This document shows positions 1 to 11,782 of a stretch of DNA of 64,000 nt, in pieces. The position numbers were made by a program, and so were the translations under genes. The notes below the pieces were generated by a model. That model did no database searches, was not told where the DNA came from, and was given only the letters and a program-made list of their open reading frames with translations. The DNA is from Microbacterium sp. H83. GTDB taxonomy: Bacteria > Actinomycetota > Actinomycetes > Actinomycetales > Microbacteriaceae. Numbering within the stretch: position 1 is the first letter of the stretch; each line of letters starts with the position of its first letter. The stretch spans positions 124,001 to 188,000 of the forward strand of contig NZ_LWCU01000023.1 of the NCBI RefSeq assembly GCF_001650405.1. Reading direction: 5' to 3'.

Positions 1-697
1 CCCGCATGAAGCTGGCGATGTTCGCCGCCTTCACCGATCCCCCGTAGAGGATGCGGGTGCGGGCTGCCGCCTCGTCTCCGAGCACCTTCGCGACGACGGC
101 GCGCAGGGCCGCGCAGACGTCCTGCGCCTGCTGCGGCGTCGCCGCCTGTCCGGAGCCGATCGCCCAGACGGGCTCGTAGGCCACGACGATGTCGGCGTCC
201 TTCGAGAGTCCCTGCAGGGCGGTCTCGAGCTGACCGACCGGAACAGCGCTCGCGCCGAACTTCTCCAAATCCTCGGAGGTCTCGCCGACGCAGATGACGG
301 GCGACAGGCCGTGCTTCAGCGCGGCCTTCGTCTTCGCGGCGACGACCTCGTCGGTCTCGGCGTGGTACTCGCGCCGCTCGGAGTGGCCGATGATGACGTA
401 CTTCGCGTCGAGCTTCGCCAGGAACGCGCCCGAGACCTCCCCGGTGTACGCGCCGGAGTCGTGTGCGGAGACGTCCTGCGCGCCCAGGGCGAACGGGATC
501 TTGTCGGCATCGATCAGCGTCTGCACGCTGCGGATGTCCGTGAAGGGCGGGAACACCGCGACCTCGACGGAGCCGTCCTCGTGCTTGGCGTCTTTGAGCG
601 TCCAGTGCAGCTTCTGCACGAAGGCGACCGCCTGCAGGTGGTCGAGGTTCATCTTCCAGTTGCCCGCGATCAGCGGGGTACGGGTGTTCATGCCCAT
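1..697 (-). CDS. tpiA: Triose-phosphate isomerase, C-terminus cut by window edge
   Basis: Interconverts dihydroxyacetone phosphate and glyceraldehyde 3-phosphate in cytosolic glycolysis. About 232 residues are visible of a family that usually has 250-260, so only the C-terminal end is missing. Visible marks are the N-terminal AGNWKMN with the catalytic Lys, the GHSERRE motif with the catalytic His near residue 100, and YEPVWAIG with the catalytic Glu near 173. Two starts are possible. ATG at 697 has GGAGGT six bases upstream and is preferred. ATG at 691 would form an ATGA overlap with the pgk stop but lies too far from the ribosome site. Either way it is translationally coupled to pgk in a gap-pgk-tpiA operon. 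Confidence 0.96.
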   Translation of the reverse strand, partial: MGMNTRTPLIAGNWKMNLDHLQAVAFVQKLHWTLKDAKHEDGSVEVAVFPPFTDIRSVQTLIDADKIPFALGAQDVSAHDSGAYTGEVSGAFLAKLDAKYVIIGHSERREYHAETDEVVAAKTKAALKHGLSPVICVGETSEDLEKFGASAVPVGQLETALQGLSKDADIVVAYEPVWAIGSGQAATPQQAQDVCAALRAVVAKVLGDEAAARTRILYGGSVKAANIASFMR

Positions 698-1902
698 CCG
701 AGCACCTCCAGTCCGGGTAGTCTCTTGCCCTCGAGGAATTCGAGGCTGGCTCCGCCGCCGGTCGAGATGTGACCGAAGCGGTCGTCCGCGAAGCCGAGCT
801 GACGCACCGCAGCGGCGGAGTCGCCGCCGCCGACGACGCTCAGCCCGTCGACCTCGGTGAGCGCCTGGGCCACGGCCTTCGTGCCGTTCGCGAACGCAGG
901 GAACTCGAACACGCCCATGGGCCCGTTCCAGAACACCGTCTTCGACCCGCGGATGACCTCCGCGAAGCGTGCCGCGGTCTCCGGCCCGATGTCGAGGCCG
1001 ATGCCCGCCGCGCCGAACGCGGTGCTCTCGATCGCGTCCGCGGACACGGTCTCGTGAGCGGCGTCCGCAGAGAACGACTCCGCCACGACGACGTCGGTCG
1101 GGAGGACGAGCTCGACCCCGCGCTTCTCCGCCTCGGCGATATAGCCGCGCACCGTCTCGAGCTGGTCCTCCTCGAGCAGGCTGGACGCGACGTCGTGGCC
1201 CTGCGCCTTGAGGAACGTGAACAGCATCCCGCCACCGACGAGGATGCGATCCACGCGGGGCAGGAGGTGGGAGATGACGCCGAGCTTGTCGCTCACCTTG
1301 GAGCCGCCGAGAACGACCGCGTAAGGCCGCTCGGGGTTCTCGGTCAGACGGTCCAGCACCTCGAGCTCGGCCGCGATGAGCAGACCGGCCGCCGACGGGA
1401 TGAGCTCGGCGAGGTCGTAGACGCTCGCCTGCTTGCGGTGCACGACGCCGAAGCCGTCGGAGACGAGGACGTCGCCGAGCTCCGCCAGCTGCGCGGCGAA
1501 CGCGCCGCGCTCGGCGTCGTCCTTCGAGGTCTCGCCCGCGTTGAAGCGCAGGTTCTCGATCACGACGACGCCGCCGTCCTCGAGGGAGTCGACGGCCTCC
1601 TGCGCCGACTCGCCGACGGTGTCGCGCGCGAACGCGACCGGCTTGCCGAGCAGCTCGGAGAGGCGCTGGGCGACCGGCGCCAGGCTGTACTGCGGGTCGG
1701 GCGCGCCGTCGGGGCGGCCGAGGTGCGAGCACACGACGACGCGGGCGCCGGCGTTGATGAGAGCGTTGAGGGTCGGCAGCGAGGCGCGCACACGGCCATC
1801 GTCCGTTATGGTCCCGTCCCGCAGGGGGACGTTGAGATCACAACGGACGATGACGCGCTTGCCCTCGAGCGAACCCAGCGAATCCAGGGTGCGCAGAGTC
1901 AT
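688..1902 (-). CDS. pgk: Phosphoglycerate kinase
   Basis: Transfers phosphate from 1,3-bisphosphoglycerate to ADP, a substrate-level phosphorylation step of glycolysis. The 404 residues are normal for a bacterial enzyme. Family marks seen are RCDLNVPL (20-27), HLGRP (60-64), [11 protein letters not shown] near 200, NGPMGVFE near 330 and the nucleotide-binding GGGDS near the C-terminus. The DAFG-type motif reads DGFGVVHR, which I take as a lineage variant, not a defect. It lies 9 bp after gap and overlaps tpiA, so the three are one transcript on the minus strand. Confidence 0.98.
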   Translation of the reverse strand: MTLRTLDSLGSLEGKRVIVRCDLNVPLRDGTITDDGRVRASLPTLNALINAGARVVVCSHLGRPDGAPDPQYSLAPVAQRLSELLGKPVAFARDTVGESAQEAVDSLEDGGVVVIENLRFNAGETSKDDAERGAFAAQLAELGDVLVSDGFGVVHRKQASVYDLAELIPSAAGLLIAAELEVLDRLTENPERPYAVVLGGSKVSDKLGVISHLLPRVDRILVGGGMLFTFLKAQGHDVASSLLEEDQLETVRGYIAEAEKRGVELVLPTDVVVAESFSADAAHETVSADAIESTAFGAAGIGLDIGPETAARFAEVIRGSKTVFWNGPMGVFEFPAFANGTKAVAQALTEVDGLSVVGGGDSAAAVRQLGFADDRFGHISTGGGASLEFLEGKRLPGLEVLGWA

Positions 1903-1911
1903 GGGAGTGTC

Positions 1912-2922
<1,011 letters not shown>

Positions 2923-3000
2923 TCAGGTCTCCCTGTTTCTCATGCGCTGTGCGCAGCAGAGATGCGTACGCGATGCGCGGGGGTTTTTGGCTGAGATGGC

Positions 3001-3028
3001 GTCCCGACGAGACCAGGCCCGTCGGGAC
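3001..3028 (-). terminator. Hairpin downstream of sodA
   Basis: Nine perfect base pairs, GTCCCGACG at 3001-3009 with CGTCGGGAC at 3020-3028, around a ten-base loop. It begins ten bases after the sodA stop codon in the direction of transcription. No T-run follows, which is common for terminators in high-G+C actinobacteria. Confidence 0.6.
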
Positions 3029-3037
3029 GCGACCCGA

Positions 3038-3664
3038 TTACGACAGTACCAGCAGGCCGTTCGTCTTCTCGCGGGCGACCTCGAAGCGCTGGGCGACGTA
3101 CTCCCAGTTGGCGATGTTCCAGGCGGCCTTGACGTAGTCGGCCTTCACGTTCAGGTAGTCGAGGTAGAAGGCGTGCTCCCACATGTCGAGCTGGAACAGC
3201 GGGACGGTGCCCTGGGCGGTGTTCGACTGCTGGTCGAACAGCTGCTGGATGATCAGACGCTGTCCGATCGAGTCCCAGCTCAGCACCGACCAGCCGGAGC
3301 CCTGGATGCCCAGCGCGTTGGCGGTGAAGTGCGCCTGGAACTTCTCGAACGAGCCGAAGAACTCGTCGATGGCCGCCTTCAGCTCGCCCTCGGGCTCTCC
3401 CCCGCCGTTCGGCGACAGGTTGGTCCAGAAGATGGAGTGGTTGACGTGACCGCCGAGGTTGAACGCGAGGTCCTTCTCGAGCTTGTTCACGTTCGCGAGG
3501 TTGCCGGTCTCGCGGGCTTCGGCGAGACCCTCGAGAGCGGTGTTGGCGCCGGCGACGTAGGTCGCGTGGTGCTTGTCATGGTGGAGTTCCATGATCTTGC
3601 CGCTGATGTGCGGCTCCAGTGCTGCGAAGTCGTACGGGAGGTCGGGGAGCGTGTAGGTCGCCAT
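3038..3664 (-). CDS. sodA: Superoxide dismutase (Mn/Fe family)
   Basis: Converts superoxide to oxygen and hydrogen peroxide in the cytosol. The 208 residues carry the Mn/Fe family metal ligands: His in MELHHDKHH (28), His in NHSIFWTNLSP, and the Asp and His of DMWEHAFY. GSGWSVLSWD is the usual central segment. Metal preference cannot be decided by eye. The frame stays open to an ATG at 3679, but MATYTLPDLPYDF is the typical start, so ATG 3664 is chosen although its ribosome site is weak. Single-gene unit with hairpins on both sides. Confidence 0.96.
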   Translation of the reverse strand: MATYTLPDLPYDFAALEPHISGKIMELHHDKHHATYVAGANTALEGLAEARETGNLANVNKLEKDLAFNLGGHVNHSIFWTNLSPNGGGEPEGELKAAIDEFFGSFEKFQAHFTANALGIQGSGWSVLSWDSIGQRLIIQQLFDQQSNTAQGTVPLFQLDMWEHAFYLDYLNVKADYVKAAWNIANWEYVAQRFEVAREKTNGLLVLS

Positions 3665-3748
3665 TTCGCTTTCATCCAATCCGCGCCGCGCCGCGGCGCT
3701 TGCCGATCCTCCGCGCCACCGAAGTGCGGTGCGGAGCGGACTTAACTC

Positions 3749-3754
3749 ATCCTA
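3749..3754 (-). promoter_or_regulatory. Candidate -10 box for sodA
   Basis: TAGGAT on the minus strand, about 85 bases upstream of the sodA start. No good -35 is visible. Proposed because the same hexamer precedes trpD and nrdR at fixed leaderless distance. Confidence 0.35.
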
Positions 3755-3799
3755 GTGACGACAACGCGTGCGCGTCCCGGATCCTTCCGCCGTATGACG

Positions 3800-3834
3800 A
3801 AGAGAGGCGGCCCCTTGACAGGGCCGCCTCTCTT
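3800..3834. terminator. Strong hairpin between whiA and sodA
   Basis: Fourteen perfect base pairs: AAGAGAGGCGGCCC at 3800-3813 with its complement at 3821-3834, loop of seven bases. It lies 23 bases after the whiA stop. A CTGTTTT run follows on the plus strand; on the minus strand the tail is TCGTC. Most likely ends the uvrC-rapZ-whiA transcript. Confidence 0.8.
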
Positions 3835-3857
3835 CTGTTTTCGTGCGCTCGCGCCGG

Positions 3858-4835
3858 TCAGACGTCGAGTCCCGCGGGCACCGCGGCCTCGGTGCCGGGG
3901 ATGCCCTCCTGCTGCGCGCGCTTGTCGGCCATGGCCAGCAGGCGGCGGATGCGGCCGGCGACGGCATCCTTCGTCATGGGCGGGTCGGCGTGGTGACCGA
4001 GCTCGTCGAGGCTCGCGTCTCGGTGGGCGAGTCGGAGCTCGCCGGCGACCTTCAGGTGATCGGGGACCTCGTCGGCGAGGATCTCCAGAGCACGCTCGAC
4101 GCGAGCGCACGCGGCGACGGCGGCCTGCGCGGAGCGGCGCAGGTTGGCGTCGTCGAAGTTCACGAGGCGGTTGACGCCGGCCCGGACCTCGCGGCGCTGT
4201 CGCATCTCCTCCCACGCGACGGCGGTCTTCTGCGCGCCCATCTCGCTGAGGATGGTGCGGATGGCCTCTCCCTCGCGGACGACCACGCGGGGCATGCCGC
4301 GGACCTCGCGCGCCTTCGCGGCGACGCCGAGCTTGTGGGCCGCGCCGACGAGGGCCATCGCGGCCTCCGACGTGGGGCAGGCGACCTCGAGCATGGCCGA
4401 GCGACCGGGCTCGCTGAGCGTCCCGGCGGCGAGGAACGCGCCCCGCCAGAGGCCGGCGACCTCGGCGCGGGAGCCGGTGGTCAGTCGATTGGGCAGTCCG
4501 CGCACCGGACGGCGGCGCTGGTCGAGCAGACCGGTCTGCCGGGCGAGGGTCTCGCCGGCGGCGATCACGCGGACGGCCCACCGGGCTCCGTCGTTCGCGG
4601 TGCTCGATTGGACCTGCGCGATCTCCGGCCGCACACCGTAGATCTCGGCCAGGTCGCGGGCCACACGCTGCGCCAGGACCTCGGCGTCGACCTCGGCCTC
4701 GACGGCGACCCGCCCCGCGATGGAGTGCAGTCCACCGGCGAACCGGAGGATCGATGTGACCTCCGCGACACGCACCGTGGGGGGTGCATTACGGATGCTG
4801 ACCAGCTCAGCCTTGACGTCGGTGGTTAGTGCCAC
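3858..4835 (-). CDS. whiA: WhiA family transcription and division regulator
   Basis: WhiA binds DNA and, in streptomycetes, switches on sporulation-septation genes with WhiB; in other Gram-positives it affects division. The 325 residues follow the family plan: an N-terminal LAGLIDADG homing-endonuclease-like fold (LRFAGGLH segment near 30) and a C-terminal helix-turn-helix near 240-310. No catalytic endonuclease function is expected. Start is GTG at 4835 with AGGAG four bases before it. It lies 68 bp after rapZ with no gene between; many relatives have the yvcK gene there. Confidence 0.95.
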   Translation of the reverse strand: MALTTDVKAELVSIRNAPPTVRVAEVTSILRFAGGLHSIAGRVAVEAEVDAEVLAQRVARDLAEIYGVRPEIAQVQSSTANDGARWAVRVIAAGETLARQTGLLDQRRRPVRGLPNRLTTGSRAEVAGLWRGAFLAAGTLSEPGRSAMLEVACPTSEAAMALVGAAHKLGVAAKAREVRGMPRVVVREGEAIRTILSEMGAQKTAVAWEEMRQRREVRAGVNRLVNFDDANLRRSAQAAVAACARVERALEILADEVPDHLKVAGELRLAHRDASLDELGHHADPPMTKDAVAGRIRRLLAMADKRAQQEGIPGTEAAVPAGLDV

Positions 4836-4903
4836 GACACTCCTCTACGCTCACGCGCCGGATCGCGACGCAAACCTCCAGCTTACTCGGGCGGAGGCGG
4901 GTG

Positions 4904-5776
4904 CTATTCCCGGCCGAGGTCCCGATGACGCACGTTGACCGCGACGCCCGGCACGGCGGCGAGGCGGCGCGCGAGTTCCTCGGCCATGGCCACCGACCGG
5001 TGCTTGCCTCCGGTGCAGCCGATCGCGACGGTCGAGTGGCTCTTGTTCTCGCGCTGGTAGCCCTCGAGCACCGGCGTGAGCGCCGCGGAGTAGGCGTCGA
5101 GGAACTCGGCGGCCCCGTCCCGCGACAGGACGTACTCGCGGACGGTCTCGTCCTGACCGGTCAGCCCGCGCAGCTCCTCGTTCCAGAACGGGTTGGGGAG
5201 GAACCTCATGTCGGCGACGAGGTCGACGTCCGTGGGCAGCCCGTACTTGAACCCGAAGCTCATCAGCGTGACGCGGTGCCGGGCGGCACCCTCCTCCGAG
5301 AAGAGGTCGGACACCTGGGTGGCGAGCTGATGGATGTTCAGCGACGAGGTGTCGATCACCATGTCGGCGGACTCGCGGATCGGGGCGAGGCGCGAGCGCT
5401 CGGTGCGGATGCCGTCGAGCAGCGTGCCGTCGCCCTGCAGCGGGTGCGGACGTCGGACCGACTCGAAGCGGCGCACCAGGACGTCGTCCGACGCGTCGAG
5501 GAACAGCACGCGGATGGATCCGCGCGAGCGGAGTGCCCTGGCCACCCCGGGGAAGTCGTCGAACAGGTTGCGTCCGCGGACGTCGACGACCGCGGCGACC
5601 TTGGGCAGTGCGGGACCGCCCATGTCGGTCAGGTCCAGCAGCGGCCGGAGGATCTGCGGAGGGAGGTTGTCCACGACGTACCAGCCGAGGTCCTCGAGAG
5701 CGTTCGCGACGGTCGTGCGGCCGGCTCCCGACATCCCCGTGACGATGAGGAACTCGCCCTTGTCGTCGTCAGCCAT
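4904..5776 (-). CDS. rapZ: RapZ-type nucleotide-binding protein (YvcJ family)
   Basis: P-loop protein of the RapZ/YvcJ family. In Escherichia coli RapZ guides RNase E to the GlmZ small RNA; in actinobacteria the role is unclear, although linkage to whiA is widespread. About 290 residues. Walker A is GMSGAGRTT (14-22), with Arg where Lys is usual. The conserved C-terminal [10 protein letters not shown] block and the [21 protein letters not shown] segment are intact. GTG 5782, ATG 5779 and ATG 5776 are all in frame; AAGGAG lies five bases before 5776, so that start is chosen. Confidence 0.95.
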   Translation of the reverse strand: MADDDKGEFLIVTGMSGAGRTTVANALEDLGWYVVDNLPPQILRPLLDLTDMGGPALPKVAAVVDVRGRNLFDDFPGVARALRSRGSIRVLFLDASDDVLVRRFESVRRPHPLQGDGTLLDGIRTERSRLAPIRESADMVIDTSSLNIHQLATQVSDLFSEEGAARHRVTLMSFGFKYGLPTDVDLVADMRFLPNPFWNEELRGLTGQDETVREYVLSRDGAAEFLDAYSAALTPVLEGYQRENKSHSTVAIGCTGGKHRSVAMAEELARRLAAVPGVAVNVRHRDLGRE

Positions 5777-5803
5777 CATCACTCCTTCTCCCCCGCCCCG
5801 ACA

Positions 5804-5809
5804 AGCCTA
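5804..5809 (-). promoter_or_regulatory. Possible -10 box for rapZ at the uvrC stop
   Basis: TAGGCT on the minus strand, whose first three bases are the uvrC TAG stop. It would give a leader of about 20 bases with the AAGGAG site. Could equally be chance, since uvrC and rapZ are only 30 bp apart and probably co-transcribed. Confidence 0.25.
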
Positions 5810-7719
5810 CCGAGTGCCGGGCTGTCGGGTGGAGAGATGGGTGTGGATGTTCTGCGCGAGCACCGGTCCGATCCCCTGGACCTCCTCGATCTGGCCGGGT
5901 TCCGCGGTGCGGAGCGCGGCGACCGAGCCGAAGTGCTTGAGGAGGACCTTGATGCGCGACGCCCCGAGTCCTGGCACCTCGGCGAGCACCGTGGTGATGT
6001 CGTTCTTGCGCCTCTTACGCTGATGCGTGATGGCGAAGCGGTGCGCCTCATCCCGCAGCCGCTGCAGCAGGTAGAGGGACTCGCTCGTGCGAGGGAGGAT
6101 CACGGGGAAGTCCTCCCCCGGCAGCCAGATCTCCTCCAGCCTCTTCGCGATCCCGCACACGGCGATCTCCGTGTGACCGGCGTCTCGCAGCGCACGAGCG
6201 GCGGCCTCGACCTGCGGCTGCCCGCCGTCGACGAGGAGCAGCTGCGGCGGGTAGGCGAAACGCGGGCGGCGCTTGACCGTCGCCTCCTGCTCGCCCGAGG
6301 CCGTGTCGTCGAGCACGACGTCGTCGGTCTGCTCCTCGGGCCGGTCGAGATAGGCGAGCCGGCGACGGAGCACCTGGTACATGGAGTCGGTGTCGTCCGT
6401 GGTCTCGGGGATGTTGAAGGAGCGGTACTGGTCTTTCCGAGGCAGGCCGTCTTCGAAGACGACCATCGAGGCGACGACGTTGGTCCCGCCGAGATGGGAG
6501 ATGTCGAAGCACTCGATGCGCAGCGGCGCCTCGGCCATGCCCAGTGCCTCCTGCAGATCGGTGAGCGCCTGGGTGCGTGCGACGTAGTCGCTCGTGCGGC
6601 GGGTCTTGTGCCGGATGAGCGCCTGCTGCGCGTTGATGGTCGCCGTCCGCATGAGGTCGGCGCGCTGTCCGCGCTGCGGCACCGCGATCTCGACCCTTCT
6701 GCCCCGTCGCTCCCGCAGCCACACCTCGAGGTCCGCGGCGTCGTCGGGCAGCGAGGGCACGAAGACGCGTTTGGGTACGTCCTGGGCGTCGCCGTAGGCG
6801 CGCTGGAGCACCTGGTCGACGAGGTCGGCGGTCGAGATGTCGATCTCCTTCTCGATCGTCATCGCGCGCACACCGCGGATGCGACCGCCCCGGATCACGA
6901 AGTGCTGCACCGCCGCCGCGAGCTCGTCCTCGGCGATGCCGAACAGATCGGCGTCCTCGTCGGTGGGAAGCACCAGCGCGCTCTTGCCGAGCACGGCGTC
7001 GATCGCCGTGAGCTTGTCGCGGTACTTCGCCGCGGCCTCGTAGTCCATCGCCGCGGATGCGGACAGCATGCGCTTGCGGAGCTCGCGAGTGAAGCGCTCA
7101 TCCCCTCCGGCCATGAAGGCGACGAAGTCGTCGACCATGGCGCGGTGCTCCTCGATGGAGACCGTCATCGAGCAGGGACCGCCGCACTTGCCGATCTGCC
7201 CCGGGAAGCAGGGCCTGCCCGTCTGCATCGCCCGCTTGTAGCTCGAGTCGCTGCAGGTGCGGATCGGGAAAGCCTTCACCATCAGGTCGATGGTCTCGTG
7301 GACGGCCCACACCTTGGGATAGGGCCCGAAGTACCGCGCCCCGGGAATCTTGTGATTGCGGGTCACGATCACTCTCGGCGCCTCATCGCCGAGAGTGACC
7401 GCCATGAAGGGATACGACTTGTCGTCCTTGTAGCGGACGTTGAAGGGCGGATCGAACTCCTTGATCCACATGTACTCGAGCTGCAGCGAGTCGACGTCGG
7501 TCGGCACGACCGTCCACTCGACCGACGCCGCCGTCGTCACCATGCGACGGGTGCGCTCGTGCAGCGTCCGCAGCGGTGCGAAGTAGTTCGACAGCCGCTG
7601 CCGGAGGTTCTTGGCCTTCCCGACGTAGAGCACGCGCCCGTCGGCGTCACGGAAGCGGTACACGCCGGGATCGGTCGGTATCTCACCGGTCCGCGGCTTG
7701 TACGGCAGCACGTCCGCCA

Positions 7720-7720
<1 letters not shown>
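5807..7720 (-). CDS. uvrC: Excinuclease ABC subunit C
   Basis: Makes both incisions around a DNA lesion after UvrB has loaded, in nucleotide excision repair. The 637 residues show the N-terminal GIY-YIG nuclease ([22 protein letters not shown], residues about 19-41), a UVR motif near 210-240 that contacts UvrB, the C-terminal RNase H-like nuclease (CFDISHLGG near 410) and a terminal helix-hairpin-helix ([14 protein letters not shown], then [11 protein letters not shown]). Its ATG overlaps the uvrA stop as ATGA, so it is coupled to uvrA. Confidence 0.97.
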
Positions 7721-10608
<2,888 letters not shown>

Positions 10609-10614
10609 CGGACA

Positions 10615-10620
10615 AGTCTA
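10615..10620 (-). promoter_or_regulatory. -10 box of leaderless uvrA promoter
   Basis: TAGACT on the minus strand occupies exactly -12 to -7 of the uvrA GTG. The same hexamer precedes coaE and dnaE at nearly the same distance. No LexA-type palindrome was recognised beside it. Confidence 0.6.
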
Positions 10621-10674
10621 CGAGGGGCCACGGACATTGGCTCCGTGAGCGCTCACAGGAAGCGCGCGCACGGC

Positions 10675-11118
10675 TCAGGAGACAGCGGGGCGGCGCCCGG
10701 CGAACGCCGCGAGCCCGTCTCGCAGGGCAGCGATCTCCTGCATATCCATGCCGACCGCCGCCATCACCTGACGCGGCACGTCGAGTGCGCGCTCCCGCAG
10801 CGCGCGCCCTGCGTCGGTGAGCGTGATGTCGAGTCGACGCTCATCCAGAGCGCTGCGCTGTCGGGCCACGAGTCCGTCGGCTTCGAGGCGCTTCACGAGC
10901 GGCGACGCGGTGGCCGGGTCCAGCGCGAGATCGGCGGCCAGATCCCCCAGCGGTCGAGGCGCGCGCTCCCACAGCGCCAGCATGACGAGGTACTGCGGAT
11001 GCGTGAGCCCGAGAGGCTCGAGGATCGGGCGATAGACCGCCACGACGTTCCGCGCCGCGGTCACCAGGGCGAAGCACAGCTGGTCGTCGAGACGGAGGAG
11101 GTCATCGGAGGTCGTCAC
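10675..11118 (-). CDS. MarR family transcriptional regulator
   Basis: Winged-helix repressor of the MarR type, 147 residues. N-terminal dimer helices are followed by HPQYLVMLALWERAPRPLGDLAADLALDPATASPLVKRLEADGLV (about 46-90), the helix-turn-helix, and the wing with R...DERRLDITLT. The ligand is unknown. Start is GTG at 11118, without a ribosome site; TATAGT lies at -13 to -8, so leaderless translation is likely. It diverges from a small zinc-ribbon gene, and overlapping palindromes between them look like its operator. By family habit it probably represses itself and the neighbour. Confidence 0.92.
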   Translation of the reverse strand: MTTSDDLLRLDDQLCFALVTAARNVVAVYRPILEPLGLTHPQYLVMLALWERAPRPLGDLAADLALDPATASPLVKRLEADGLVARQRSALDERRLDITLTDAGRALRERALDVPRQVMAAVGMDMQEIAALRDGLAAFAGRRPAVS

Positions 11119-11125
11119 GCGCTCG

Positions 11126-11131
11126 ACTATA
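11126..11131 (-). promoter_or_regulatory. -10 box of leaderless marR promoter
   Basis: TATAGT on the minus strand, seven bases before the GTG of the MarR gene. The presumed -35 region (11149-11154) lies inside the palindromic operator. Confidence 0.55.
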
Positions 11132-11138
11132 CAGGGGC

Positions 11139-11158
11139 ACTAACAGTTAGTACACTAA
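11139..11158. promoter_or_regulatory. Probable MarR operator: two overlapping palindromes
   Basis: ACTAACAGTTAGT (11139-11151) is a perfect inverted repeat around a central A. TTAGTACACTAA (11147-11158) is a second one with a two-base spacer. They share a half site. The pair covers TACACT (11151-11156), the likely -10 of the rightward gene, and the -35 region of the leftward MarR gene. One bound dimer could thus block both promoters. Confidence 0.65.
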
Positions 11159-11163
11159 TGAAC

Positions 11164-11406
11164 ATGACCTCGTCCGGTGATCGTCCTCCGCTCCGCTCCC
11201 GCATCCGGGAGGCGGGGGGCCTCTATTCCTGGATCAACACGAATCTCATCCGGTTCGCCGGCCCGGCATCCGTCGGCCCCTACGAGAAGACGCCCCCGCC
11301 GAGCGCCGCAGAGCGTGCGGAACGCGCCTGCCCGCTCTGCGGAGCCCCGATGACCCAGCACGAGATCGACCGCAGCGGGCCGAAGCCGCTCATCCACTGC
11401 CCCTGA
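11164..11406 (+). CDS. Small zinc-ribbon-like protein of unknown function
   Basis: 80 residues from ATG 11164 (82 from ATG 11158). I do not recognise a named family. The N-terminal half is basic and hydroxyl-rich with YSWINTNLIRFAGPASVGPY. The C-terminus has CPLCGAPM, then His, then a closing HCP, which could bind one zinc with CxxC plus His/Cys. No signal peptide or membrane segment. TACACT ends seven bases before ATG 11164, which favours leaderless translation from there. Divergent from the MarR gene and probably controlled by it. Confidence 0.7.
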   Translation: MTSSGDRPPLRSRIREAGGLYSWINTNLIRFAGPASVGPYEKTPPPSAAERAERACPLCGAPMTQHEIDRSGPKPLIHCP

Positions 11407-11433
11407 CGTCCCGCGGCCGCGTGCGGATGCGGC

Positions 11434-11766
11434 TCAGGTCGCGGACGCGGCGTCCTCGCGCGCGACGTCGAGCCAGAACACCAGATCGTCGTCATCGGAC
11501 AGCGCCCCGGGCGACACGTCGAGCCATCCGGTCCCCATCGTCCTCGGCCCCATGACGGCGACCTCGACACCGGGCCTCGTGACGAGGGCCGCTCCGCTCT
11601 CCTCGTGAACGCGTACGAGGAGGACACCGCCTCGGCGAGCCCCGACCAGGATGCGCCCGTCGAGAAGGAATGCTCGAGTGCCGAACATCCGCTTCTCCTC
11701 GACCTCCGTGCCGGAGGTCAGCAGCGCCCGCACCCGGTCGGCGAGCTCTTTCTGCTCCGTGTCCAC
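11434..11766 (-). CDS. TfoX N-terminal domain protein
   Basis: 110-residue cytosolic protein with the TfoX/Sxy N-terminal fold: KRMFGTRAFLLDGRILVGARRGGVLLVRV near 25-52, then ALVTRPGVEVAVMGPRTMGTGWL near 59-81. The C-terminal helix-hairpin-helix domain of full competence regulators is absent. Function in actinobacteria is unknown. Start is GTG at 11766; its GGAGGGG ribosome site directly follows the uvrB stop codon, so translation is coupled to uvrB. The 27-bp gap to the convergent zinc-ribbon gene shows no clear terminator. Confidence 0.85.
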   Translation of the reverse strand: MDTEQKELADRVRALLTSGTEVEEKRMFGTRAFLLDGRILVGARRGGVLLVRVHEESGAALVTRPGVEVAVMGPRTMGTGWLDVSPGALSDDDDLVFWLDVAREDAASAT

Positions 11767-11782
11767 AGCCAGCCCCCTCCGC

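Noticed and set aside
5719..5737. Arg instead of Lys in the RapZ Walker A motif as a defect
   Set aside because: The rest of the loop and the C-terminal domain are intact and actinobacterial RapZ proteins often have Arg there, so it is probably a lineage trait.
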